NCBI RefSeq assembly: GCF_030646165.1
Contig: NZ_JAUTDO010000017.1
Span: forward strand, 1-64,000
Source: Conexibacter sp. CPCC 206217
GTDB taxonomy: Bacteria; Actinomycetota; Thermoleophilia; Solirubrobacterales; Solirubrobacteraceae
Length of the DNA: 64,000 nt
Direction: 5' to 3'
Both the position numbers and the translations under genes were made by a program. Below the pieces are notes generated by a model. It searched no databases. It saw only the letters and a program-made list of their open reading frames with translations, and was not told the origin of the DNA. Positions 24,314 through 31,188 of this stretch are shown here, piece by piece (position 1 is the first letter of the stretch; each line of letters starts with the position of its first letter).

Positions 24314-24778
24314 TCATGCCATGCCGCGGCCGTGGACGGTGTGCGTGACACCCGACTGATTTCTGACCGACAGCTCGAAGGCGACGAGGTCCTGGTCGTC
24401 GCACGTCGTGTAGTAGCACGCACGTGCGATGTTGTATGCGCAGCCGACGAAATAGATCGAGCCCTGAATGCAGATGTAGACGTCGCCGGCCCCGTCGTAG
24501 GAGGCCGAGCCCCATCCCCAGCTGCTGGTGGTCGCAGCTCTGGCGCTCAGGGTGGCGTTGTAGTAGCAGATGTCCGACCCGACGATGCCGCCGCAGTTCC
24601 ACGGGCCGACCGTGACGGTGTAGCCGCTGCCGGGCAGGCAGCCGCTGCCGCCGGTAGTGCAGGCGCCGGCGGGCGAATGAGAGCCGGCGAGGGCCATGAT
24701 GGCCACGCTCAACGCTGCGGCCAGGCTACAGCGAGATCGCCACGCGCGGGCGATCCTTCGGACGTGCGTATGCAGCAC
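24314..24778 (-). CDS. Small secreted Cys/Gly/Tyr-rich protein (154 aa)
   Basis: A signal sequence (basic RRIARAWRSR, then LAAALSVAIMALAGSHSPAGA) is followed by a mature part of ~115 residues holding about nine Cys (GGSGCLPGSG, PWNCGG, DICYY, VYICIQG, VGCAYNIARACYYTTCDD), suggesting multiple disulfides in a beta-rich extracellular fold. It starts at GTG 24778 behind GAGGGGGG. It is first gene of a two-gene secreted-protein operon. Its function is unknown; composition resembles secreted toxin- or inhibitor-like and adhesion proteins, with no specific match. Confidence 0.8.
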   Translation of the reverse strand: MLHTHVRRIARAWRSRCSLAAALSVAIMALAGSHSPAGACTTGGSGCLPGSGYTVTVGPWNCGGIVGSDICYYNATLSARAATTSSWGWGSASYDGAGDVYICIQGSIYFVGCAYNIARACYYTTCDDQDLVAFELSVRNQSGVTHTVHGRGMA

Positions 24779-24882
24779 GATGTTCCCCCCTCGGGAAATG
24801 GTGAACGGCCTTTTAGTTATCTACTGACCGCCACGCGGCCACGCGCAGCGTTGACCCGGCAAGCTCGCCAATCCGACCTTCA

Positions 24883-24917
24883 ATTATTTAAAGATCGAAG
24901 TTTATTTAGCATGTCAA
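24883..24917 (-). promoter_or_regulatory. AT-rich promoter island of the secreted-protein operon
   Basis: On the minus strand a perfect -35 TTGACA (24917-24912) is followed by an extended AT stretch with TTTAAATAAT (24892-24883), in sharp contrast to the surrounding GC. It would give a leader of roughly 100 nt to GTG 24778. The exact -10 is ambiguous because several A/T hexamers fit with 17-21 bp spacing. Confidence 0.45.
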
Positions 24918-25002
24918 CGTGTGATTGCGCTGTCAAGCTCCAGCGTGCGCATCGGAACACGAGGCCGCGGCGCGGTCCGCGGGAGCAGAGCGATCGCTGG
25001 GC

Positions 25003-25062
25003 GGGAGCGTGGCCGCCGGGAGCGCCGCTGTCGGGAGCGCCGCCGAGGGGAGCGCCGCCGCC
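25003..25062. repeat. Four degenerate 15-bp tandem repeats
   Basis: GGGAGCGCCGCYGNC-type units begin at 25003, 25018, 25033 and 25048. The core GGGAGCG is identical in all four, the rest differs slightly. They lie just beyond the stop of the PASTA protein gene (25072, minus strand). No coding role is apparent. Confidence 0.75.
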
Positions 25063-25071
25063 GCTGGCTGC

Positions 25072-25665
25072 TCAGCGGCTGACGAACAGCGTCACGAACG
25101 CGCGCGATCTCGCGCGGCGACCGGAGGCCGGCGTCTGGCCGATCACGCGTGGATTGCCGCGCAGGTCCGCGACGCGCTCGACGGCCGGCGTGAATCCGTG
25201 CTGGCGCACGACCGCGAGCGCGTCCACCGGCGCGAGGCCGGTGATGCGCGGCACGCGCATCGGATCGCGGGCGGGGGCCGGGGGAAGCAGCCGCGATCGG
25301 GCCGGAAGCTGCCGCGGGCCGACGACGAGGCGCCCGCGCACCGGCGCCGCAAGCCGCGCCACCAGCGGGACGGGAGCGTAGTCGGCCGTGCAGATCTGCT
25401 GCGGCGCCAGCGTCACCGCGACGGTCAGGCGGATCCGCGAGCGCGACTCCACCGCGGTCGCGGTGAGGTTGCCGGGGAAGCACGAGTTGCTGCCGAACGT
25501 GGTGAGGTCGAGCGAGAGCGCGTCGCGCCCGGCTTGGTCCAGGCGCCAGTCGACGGGCGTCGTCACGGGCGCGGGCGCCGGCTCCTGCGCGCGCACCGTC
25601 GTCGCCGCGGCGAGCGACAGCACGGGCACGGCGCAGACGGCGGACACGAGCAGCGAGCGGAGCAC
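25072..25665 (-). CDS. Secreted PASTA-domain protein
   Basis: The ~197-aa product has a signal peptide (LRSLLVSAVCAVPVLSLAAATTVRAQ), a ~90-residue middle region with a Cys pair (SNSCFPGNL, QQICTADY) and a C-terminal PASTA domain (VPRITGLAPVDALAVVRQHGFTPAV, ending in VTLFVSR). PASTA domains recognise muropeptide or beta-lactam-like moieties, usually on Ser/Thr kinases or penicillin-binding proteins; here a single one is on a small exported protein. GTG 25665 is chosen because it begins the signal peptide; TTG 25704 is also possible. Confidence 0.8.
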   Translation of the reverse strand: MLRSLLVSAVCAVPVLSLAAATTVRAQEPAPAPVTTPVDWRLDQAGRDALSLDLTTFGSNSCFPGNLTATAVESRSRIRLTVAVTLAPQQICTADYAPVPLVARLAAPVRGRLVVGPRQLPARSRLLPPAPARDPMRVPRITGLAPVDALAVVRQHGFTPAVERVADLRGNPRVIGQTPASGRRARSRAFVTLFVSR

Positions 25666-25714
25666 GCCCGGGACGCTAGCGCGACGGGCGTGTGCGCGTT
25701 GCAACGCGCGTGCG

Positions 25715-25815
25715 CCGTGCGGAACGACGCCGTTGCATGCGGGACGGCGTTGTCCCCGGCTGGGCGACCCGGTTCCTTGCGAGACGGCGCCGTCTCACGC
25801 GAGACGGCGCCGTTG
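25715..25815 (-). repeat. Degenerate ~20-bp repeat array with nested palindromes
   Basis: On the minus strand, units resembling AACGGCGCCGTCTCGC recur with a period near 20 bp. The two best copies of GCGAGACGGCGCCGT (plus strand 25779-25793 and 25799-25813) are exactly 20 bp apart, and GAGACGGCGCCGTCTC (25781-25796) is a perfect palindrome. More degraded units follow towards 25720. It fills the gap between the PASTA gene and the pseudogene. Confidence 0.6.
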
Positions 25816-25829
25816 CTCACGAACCAGAT

Positions 25830-26285
25830 CTACGCCGGCGGCTGGGTGCATCCGGCGCCGCCGTTGAGGTAGCCGGGCCCGGAGCCCGGGCGAGTTGCGA
25901 CGGTTCCGCTCGAGGTGTCGCGCTCGTTCAGGTACGCGATCACCGCCGCGGTGTCGGCCGAGCCACTGGCATAGCTGGGCAGGCGGAGCGTGTTCTGCGG
26001 GAAGTCGAACAGCACGCGGATGTCGCTGCTGAACGGTCCCGCGCCGGTCACGACGTTGCCGCTGACGTCGAGGCACTCGGTCGATCGTTGCCGTTGCCGC
26101 TGACGTCGAGGCACTCGTCGATCGTCGCCGCCGGATCGGCCTGCTCGTTGTGGATGCCGGTCAGCGTTCTCGCTGGGCCCGGCTCGGTCACGGTGCTGTT
26201 CGCGACCGTCAGCTGGACGTCGACGACGCTGTTGTCGTCCGCGCTGGCGTCGCCGTTGACCGTGCCGCCAGCTTCGCCCGCTAGC
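25830..26285 (-). pseudogene. Frame-broken C-terminal remnant of a large surface repeat protein
   Basis: Two minus-strand frames read as one protein interrupted by a frameshift. The upstream part (about 26285-26090) reads GGTVNGDASADDNSVVDVQL, then NSTVTEPGPARTLTG and ECLDVSGN. The downstream part reads ECLDVSGNVVTGAGPFSSD, then LRLPSYASGSADTAAVIAYL and GYLNGGAGCTQPPA-stop. The break coincides with a 38-bp direct duplication (26055-26079 and 26093-26117 carry the same 25 bp), which shifts the frame. The end resembles the terminal segment of large bacterial Ig/beta-repeat surface proteins. No N-terminus or signal peptide remains, because the gene is cut off by the acyltransferase gene's upstream region. 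Confidence 0.65.
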
Positions 26286-26342
26286 CTTTCGCGCTGGTCG
26301 CCGATCGCACCTGAGCCCTGACCCGCTTGAGGAGGCGCTGCT

Positions 26343-27560
26343 GTGGGGCGCGGGCGCCGCTCGACCATGACGACGAATCGCACGACATCAGATCGCAGCT
26401 CTGCGATCGACGGCCTGCGCGGCCTCGCCGCGCTCTCCGTCCTGCTGTTCCACGCCTGGCTCTACACGCGTGTGAACGTCTCGGCGTCGTCGCGCTCGAC
26501 GACGCTCGACTACGTCGTGCACGAGGGGCGGCTGGGTCTCGTGCTGTTCTTCGTCCTGTCGGGCTTCCTGCTGTGGCGGCCGTTCGTCGCCGCGGCGCGC
26601 GGGCGACGGCCGCGTCCCGGCACGCGCGAGTACCTCGTGCGCCGCGGCGCACGGGTCGTGCCCGCGTACTACGTCGCGCTCGCCGGCTCGATCGTGCTGC
26701 TGTGGGGCGCACGCGAGACGCCCGGAGTGCGACTGCCCGACGCCCATCTGCTCCCGCTCTTCCTCGTCTTCGCGCAGAACTTCAACCCAGGCGCGGTGAT
26801 GAAGCTCGATCCGCCGATGTGGACGCTCGCGATCGAGGTCAGCTTCTACCTGCTGCTGCCGCTCGTCGCCCTGCTGGCGCTGCGACTGCCGCGCTCGCGC
26901 CTGGTGCAGACGCTGGTCCCGCTCGCGCTGCTGGCCTTCGGCGTGCTGTGGAACGTCGACATCGCCGGCGAGGGCTCGATCGTCGCGGGCAAGGTCCTGC
27001 CGGCGATGCTGCCCTACTTCGCGCTCGGGATGCTGACCGCGCTGGTGCTCGACGGCCGCCGCCAGTTCGGTCGCCCGGTCGCCTACGGGCTGCTGGCCGC
27101 CGGCGTCGCGCTGGTCGCCGCCGACGCGTTGTGGCAGGCGCACGGCGCGGCCGTCCACTCGACCTCGTACGTCTATCGGATCTGGCGCGATCTGCCCGGC
27201 GCGGCGGGCTTCGCGCTGATCGTCGCGGTCGCGGCCGGCAGCGCGGGCGCCGGCACCGCGCTGCTGCGCGTGCGACCGCTCGCCTACTTCGGCACGATCT
27301 CCTACGGCGTCTACCTGTGGCACGTCCCGCTGCTGCTGACCGCGCGCCACTTCGGGCTGCTGCCGTTGCACACGCTGCCGGCGGTGCTGATCGCGCTCGT
27401 GTTGACGATCCCGGTCGCGGCGGCGAGCTGGCGCTGGATCGAGCAGCCGGCGATCGAACGCGCGAGAACGCTCACGCGCCGTTGGCGCGCTCCGGCCGCG
27501 AAGCGTGCCGGGCACGGCCAGCGCGCTGAAGTGGCGGCCCCGGAGCCTGGGCGGGGCTGA
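26343..27560 (+). CDS. Acyltransferase family 3 membrane protein
   Basis: This 405-aa integral membrane O-acyltransferase has the AT3 hallmarks: IDGLRGLAALSVLLFHAW near the N-terminus with the conserved Arg/His, then VLFFVLSGFLLWRPF, about ten helices, and SYGVYLWHVPLLL near the end. Such enzymes move acetyl or other acyl groups from the cytoplasm onto surface sugars or lipids. GAGGAGG (26329-26335) lies 7 bp before GTG 26343, which strongly favours that start over ATG 26367. Its stop abuts the stop of the convergent double-HTH regulator. The acceptor is unknown; the nearby surface-protein genes fit an envelope role. Confidence 0.93.
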   Translation: MGRGRRSTMTTNRTTSDRSSAIDGLRGLAALSVLLFHAWLYTRVNVSASSRSTTLDYVVHEGRLGLVLFFVLSGFLLWRPFVAAARGRRPRPGTREYLVRRGARVVPAYYVALAGSIVLLWGARETPGVRLPDAHLLPLFLVFAQNFNPGAVMKLDPPMWTLAIEVSFYLLLPLVALLALRLPRSRLVQTLVPLALLAFGVLWNVDIAGEGSIVAGKVLPAMLPYFALGMLTALVLDGRRQFGRPVAYGLLAAGVALVAADALWQAHGAAVHSTSYVYRIWRDLPGAAGFALIVAVAAGSAGAGTALLRVRPLAYFGTISYGVYLWHVPLLLTARHFGLLPLHTLPAVLIALVLTIPVAAASWRWIEQPAIERARTLTRRWRAPAAKRAGHGQRAEVAAPEPGRG

Positions 27561-28169
27561 TCAGGCCGCGAGCGCGCGGCTCTGGACCTGCTCGCCAGCG
27601 AACACGCGTGCGAGCAGCCCGACGCTGGACGCGAGCGTCGCGAGGTCGGCCGTCGCGTCGTGCTGCAGGCCGATCACCAGGCGTGTGACGGTCAGCAGGC
27701 CGGGGCTCGCGATCGCGCCCTCCTCGAGGCTGCCGATGTAGTTCTTGTGCATCCCGGTCCGCTCTGCGAGCACCGCGCGCGTAAGCTCCCGTCGCCGACG
27801 CAGCAGGCGCAGCGCGCGTCCCAGCGCCTCCGCGCTCGGCTCTCTGCCGGGCGCCGAGGTCGCGTCCGGCAGACGGCCCGCGACGTGCGCTCCGGCCGTC
27901 GGCACGGAGCGCACGAAGCTCTCCGCCAGCACGGAGACGCTGACGCCGAGCGCGTGCGCGAGGCGGTTCGCCGTTGCGAGGCCCGGGTTCGCGACGGTCC
28001 CGCGTTCGAGCGCGCCGAGGTAGTTGCGATGCAGCCCTTGGCGGGCGGCGAGCTCGCGCTGCGTGATCCCCGCGCTCGTGCGCAGCTGGCGCAGCGTCAC
28101 GCCCAACGCGGCGGCGCCGCCGATCTCGTCCGCGTCGGACGCGAGGGAGAGGAGCAAGAGCAGCGGCAT
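27561..28169 (-). CDS. Regulator with two XRE (Cro/C1-type) helix-turn-helix domains
   Basis: The 202-aa protein carries an internal duplication. Domain 1 (about 23-82) contains LRQLRTSAGITQRELAARQG and HRNYLGALERGTVANPG; domain 2 (about 116-180) contains LRLLRRRRELTRAVLAERTG and HKNYIGSLEEGAIASPG. Both retain the recognition-helix pattern, so the single chain may bind a pseudo-palindrome as a monomer. The two domains are joined by a ~30-residue Pro/Ala linker. No sensor domain or toxin partner is visible. Its stop is immediately adjacent to that of the convergent acyltransferase. Confidence 0.88.
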   Translation of the reverse strand: MPLLLLLSLASDADEIGGAAALGVTLRQLRTSAGITQRELAARQGLHRNYLGALERGTVANPGLATANRLAHALGVSVSVLAESFVRSVPTAGAHVAGRLPDATSAPGREPSAEALGRALRLLRRRRELTRAVLAERTGMHKNYIGSLEEGAIASPGLLTVTRLVIGLQHDATADLATLASSVGLLARVFAGEQVQSRALAA

Positions 28170-28369
28170 CTTGGCGCATGCTCACTTCGCGTCCGTCGCG
28201 CCGCTAGTGGAGTGCCGAACGTTCCAGGCGTTGAATAGTCAGCGCTAGGTAACCGATCGTGAACAGATCCTGTCCGTCGCCCGCGATGTGAGGAGACACA
28301 CCTCCCGGTCCGGGTACGTGCAATAGGGTCGATCGCAGACTGCGGCAGACGCACAGGAGGTCACGAATC

Positions 28370-29545
28370 ATGGGCATGACCACGAAGCGGACGGCGCTCG
28401 TCGCCGCCGGAGCGCTCGGAGCCGGGCTGGTGGCACAGCGACTGTTGCAAACGGAACAGATCCGTTTCGCGCGAATGAGCGGCAACTCGATCGCCGGCCC
28501 TGACGCCGCCGGCTGGGTGACTGACTTCCTCAACGCCGCCTATTACGCGCGCGAGCCGCAACTGCGCGACGTCGATGACCTGCGGCTCGCGTTCGGGATC
28601 GTCACGACGTTCTGGCAGCGCGGCGGCGGCCGTCGTCTGCACGCGCACGACGTCTTCGCCTTCCATCGCGCGTTCGGCCGGCGGCGGCTGCGTGACGGCG
28701 TCAGCGCCCGCCGCGGCACGCTCGACCGCGCCGAGCTGATGCGCGGCGCCGCGAGACTGCTCGGGGACTGGTTCCCCGCCGCGTGGGAGGACGACGCGCG
28801 GCGCGGCTGGGGGATCGCCTTCGAGACGGCCGCGGAGAAGGCCGCGCACGTCCCCGAGCGGCGGCTCGCGCTGGCGAAGCTCGGCGCGCTGACGCCTGCC
28901 GTCAGACCCGAGGCGGAACAGGTCTGGCACACCTACGACCCGGTCGAGGTGCCGGACCCCGACGCGGTCGTCGCCGCGCTGACGCAACCGGAGACGTGGC
29001 CCGACTACGGGACCGCGGTCGGCCGCTTCACGCCGCTGCGCAGCGGCGGGCTCGCGGGCCAGACGTTCGAGATCGAGGTCGCTGCGCAGCCGGCCGAGAA
29101 GGCGCCGATCTTCACGCGCGGCTACGTCACGATCACGCGCCTGGTGACGCACGCCGAGCCCGACGCGCTGCGCGCCTACGTCGAGCAGTTGAACGAGGGC
29201 ATGGCGCGGATCGGCCGCGACGAGCCGCAGCCGGTGCCCGACGACGCGACGCCGCTCGTCGGCTTCGACCTCACCACCCACGCCGGCCATTTCATCGGCG
29301 CCGGCAACAACCGCCTGCTGCTCTACACCCGAGCCGGTCGCGCCTACCTGCGCGCAGCCGGCACCTGGGACGACATGCCATGGCACCTCGAACAGGCGTA
29401 CCGGCACGCCGGCGCCGAGGCGCAGGCGGCCTTCTGGGGCGAGGGTCCGATCGAGGAGAGCCTGCTGCACCAGTTGGCATTGCGGGCAGGCGGGGGTGCG
29501 GCGGGCGATGCGACGCCCGACGACGCCGACGAGGCCGGGCGATGA
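28370..29545 (+). CDS. Conserved hypothetical protein coupled to an FAD oxidoreductase
   Basis: The 391-aa protein has a hydrophobic N-terminus (ALVAAGALGAGLVAQRLL) that could anchor it, then a domain with FLNAAYYAREPQLRDVDDLRLAFGIVTTFW and a C-terminal half beginning at the repeated FTRGYVTITRLVT region, with GFDLTTHAGHFIGAGNNRLLLYTR. The second half has the look of an alpha/beta SRPBCC- or DUF-type domain, but no family can be named. AGGAGG lies 8 bp before the ATG. The last four bases overlap the start of the FAD oxidoreductase (ATGA), so the two products probably act together. Confidence 0.82.
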   Translation: MGMTTKRTALVAAGALGAGLVAQRLLQTEQIRFARMSGNSIAGPDAAGWVTDFLNAAYYAREPQLRDVDDLRLAFGIVTTFWQRGGGRRLHAHDVFAFHRAFGRRRLRDGVSARRGTLDRAELMRGAARLLGDWFPAAWEDDARRGWGIAFETAAEKAAHVPERRLALAKLGALTPAVRPEAEQVWHTYDPVEVPDPDAVVAALTQPETWPDYGTAVGRFTPLRSGGLAGQTFEIEVAAQPAEKAPIFTRGYVTITRLVTHAEPDALRAYVEQLNEGMARIGRDEPQPVPDDATPLVGFDLTTHAGHFIGAGNNRLLLYTRAGRAYLRAAGTWDDMPWHLEQAYRHAGAEAQAAFWGEGPIEESLLHQLALRAGGGAAGDATPDDADEAGR

Positions 29546-31116
29546 GCGCTCGCGCACAGTACGACGCGGTCGTCGTCGGTGCTGGCCCCAACGGGCTCGC
29601 TGCGTCGATCGCGCTCGCACGCGCCGGCCGCGGCGTGCTGCTGCTGGAGGCCGCTCCGCGGATCGGCGGCGCCGTCGCGACCGAGGAGCTGACGCTGCCG
29701 GGCTTCCGCCACGACGTCTTCTCGTCGGTCTACCCGGCCGGCGCCGCGTCGCCGGTCTTCGCGCGCATGCCGCTCGACGAGCACGGCTTGCGCTGGATCC
29801 AGCCGGAGCTGCCGATGGCGCATCCGCTGCCCGACGGCGCCGCCGCGCTGCTTTCACGCGACCTCGACGCGACGGTTGCCTCGCTCGACGCGCTCGCGCC
29901 CGGTGACGGCGCGCGCTGGCGCGAGCTCGCGCAGCCCTACCTCGATCGTTTCGACGCGCTGCGGGCGACGATGCTCGGCAGCTTCCCGCCCGTCGCCGGC
30001 GGCGCGCGGCTGCTCGCGGGCCTGGGCCTGGAGGGGACACTGGAGTTCACGCGGCTGCTGTTCGCCTCCGCGGAGTCGCTCGGCGGCGAGCTGTTCGGCA
30101 GCGACGGTTCGAAGGCGTGGCTGTTCGGCTCGGCGCTGCACGGCGACGTCCCGGTCGGCGGCGCCGGCAGCGCGATCTCGGGCCTCTACCTTGCGCTGCT
30201 CGGCCACGCGGTCGGCTGGCCGAGCCCAGAGGGCGGGGCGGGGCGGCTGGCGCAGGCGCTCGGCGGCTACTTCGCCGCGCTCGGCGGCGAGACGCGCACC
30301 GGCGCGAGGGTGACCGCGGTCGACAGCGCGGCCGGTCGCGTCAGCGGCGTCACGCTGCACGACGGCATCCGTGTCGGGGCGCCGATCGTGATCCTCGACA
30401 CCACCCCGCACGCGCTCGTCGCGCTGGCCGGCGCCGCACTTCCTGCGCAGTACGTGCGCAAGCTGGTGCGATTCCGCTACGGACAGCCGACGCTGAAGCT
30501 CGACTGGGCGCTCGACGCGCCGATCCCATGGGAGGCGCCCGACGTTCGCCGCGCCGGAACCGTGCACGTCGGCGGGACGGCACCCGAGATCCGCACGGCG
30601 CTGTTGGAGGTCGAGGCGGGACGGCTGCCGGCGAGACCGTTCCTGCTGCTGGGCCAGCAGTCCCTTGCCGATCCGACGCGCGCGCCGGCCGGCAAGCACA
30701 CGGCCTGGGCGTACACGCACGTGCCCGCCGGGGTGGGCGTGGACGCGGCGGTCGCGGCCGCCGAGGCGCAGATCGAACGCTTCGCGCCGGGCTTCGGAGA
30801 CGCGATCCTCGCCCGCCACGTGCTCGCGCCCCCGCAGCTCGAGGACCGCAACGCGAACCTCGTCGGCGGCGACGTCGGCGGCGGCTCCTACGCGCTCGAC
30901 CAGCTCGTCTTCCGCCCGCTGCCGTCGCTGAGCCCGTACCGCACGCCGCTCCCGGGCCTCTATCTCGGCAGCGCCTCGACGTTCCCCGGCGGCGCGGTGC
31001 ACGGCGTCCCCGGCGACGCCGCCGCCCGTGCCGCGCTGATGGACGCCAAGCTGCGCCGAATCCCCCGCCCGCCGCTGCCGCGGGGGCTGACGCGGCGGAT
31101 GAGGGGACTGGGCTGA
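29542..31116 (+). CDS. FAD-dependent oxidoreductase, phytoene desaturase-like (CrtI/PYROXD2 type)
   Basis: This 524-aa flavoprotein starts with the dinucleotide-binding motif VVVGAGPNGLAASIALARAG (residues ~9-28) followed by LLLEAAPRIGGAV, and ends with the second FAD signature PLPGLYLGSASTFPGGAVHGVPG. This is the layout of phytoene dehydrogenase-like proteins of the PYROXD2 type rather than true carotenoid desaturases, as no carotenoid genes are nearby. It is translationally coupled to the preceding conserved protein. The substrate is unknown; a lipid or isoprenoid-like hydrophobic compound is plausible. Confidence 0.9.
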   Translation: MSARAQYDAVVVGAGPNGLAASIALARAGRGVLLLEAAPRIGGAVATEELTLPGFRHDVFSSVYPAGAASPVFARMPLDEHGLRWIQPELPMAHPLPDGAAALLSRDLDATVASLDALAPGDGARWRELAQPYLDRFDALRATMLGSFPPVAGGARLLAGLGLEGTLEFTRLLFASAESLGGELFGSDGSKAWLFGSALHGDVPVGGAGSAISGLYLALLGHAVGWPSPEGGAGRLAQALGGYFAALGGETRTGARVTAVDSAAGRVSGVTLHDGIRVGAPIVILDTTPHALVALAGAALPAQYVRKLVRFRYGQPTLKLDWALDAPIPWEAPDVRRAGTVHVGGTAPEIRTALLEVEAGRLPARPFLLLGQQSLADPTRAPAGKHTAWAYTHVPAGVGVDAAVAAAEAQIERFAPGFGDAILARHVLAPPQLEDRNANLVGGDVGGGSYALDQLVFRPLPSLSPYRTPLPGLYLGSASTFPGGAVHGVPGDAAARAALMDAKLRRIPRPPLPRGLTRRMRGLG

Positions 31117-31188
31117 GGGAGCGGCGCGACGCGGTTGTCGTGTGTGCGACATGGCTGTAGCGGGTGCACCGCCGCTGTTGCGCGCTTT

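Noticed and set aside
28215-28222. GAACGTTC as a second SOS box
   Set aside because: The 4-bp spacer between GAAC and GTTC is missing, so it does not fit the LexA consensus.
29542-31116. Carotenoid biosynthesis cluster
   Set aside because: The CrtI-like flavoprotein has no crtB, crtE or lycopene cyclase neighbour and looks like the PYROXD2-type branch instead.
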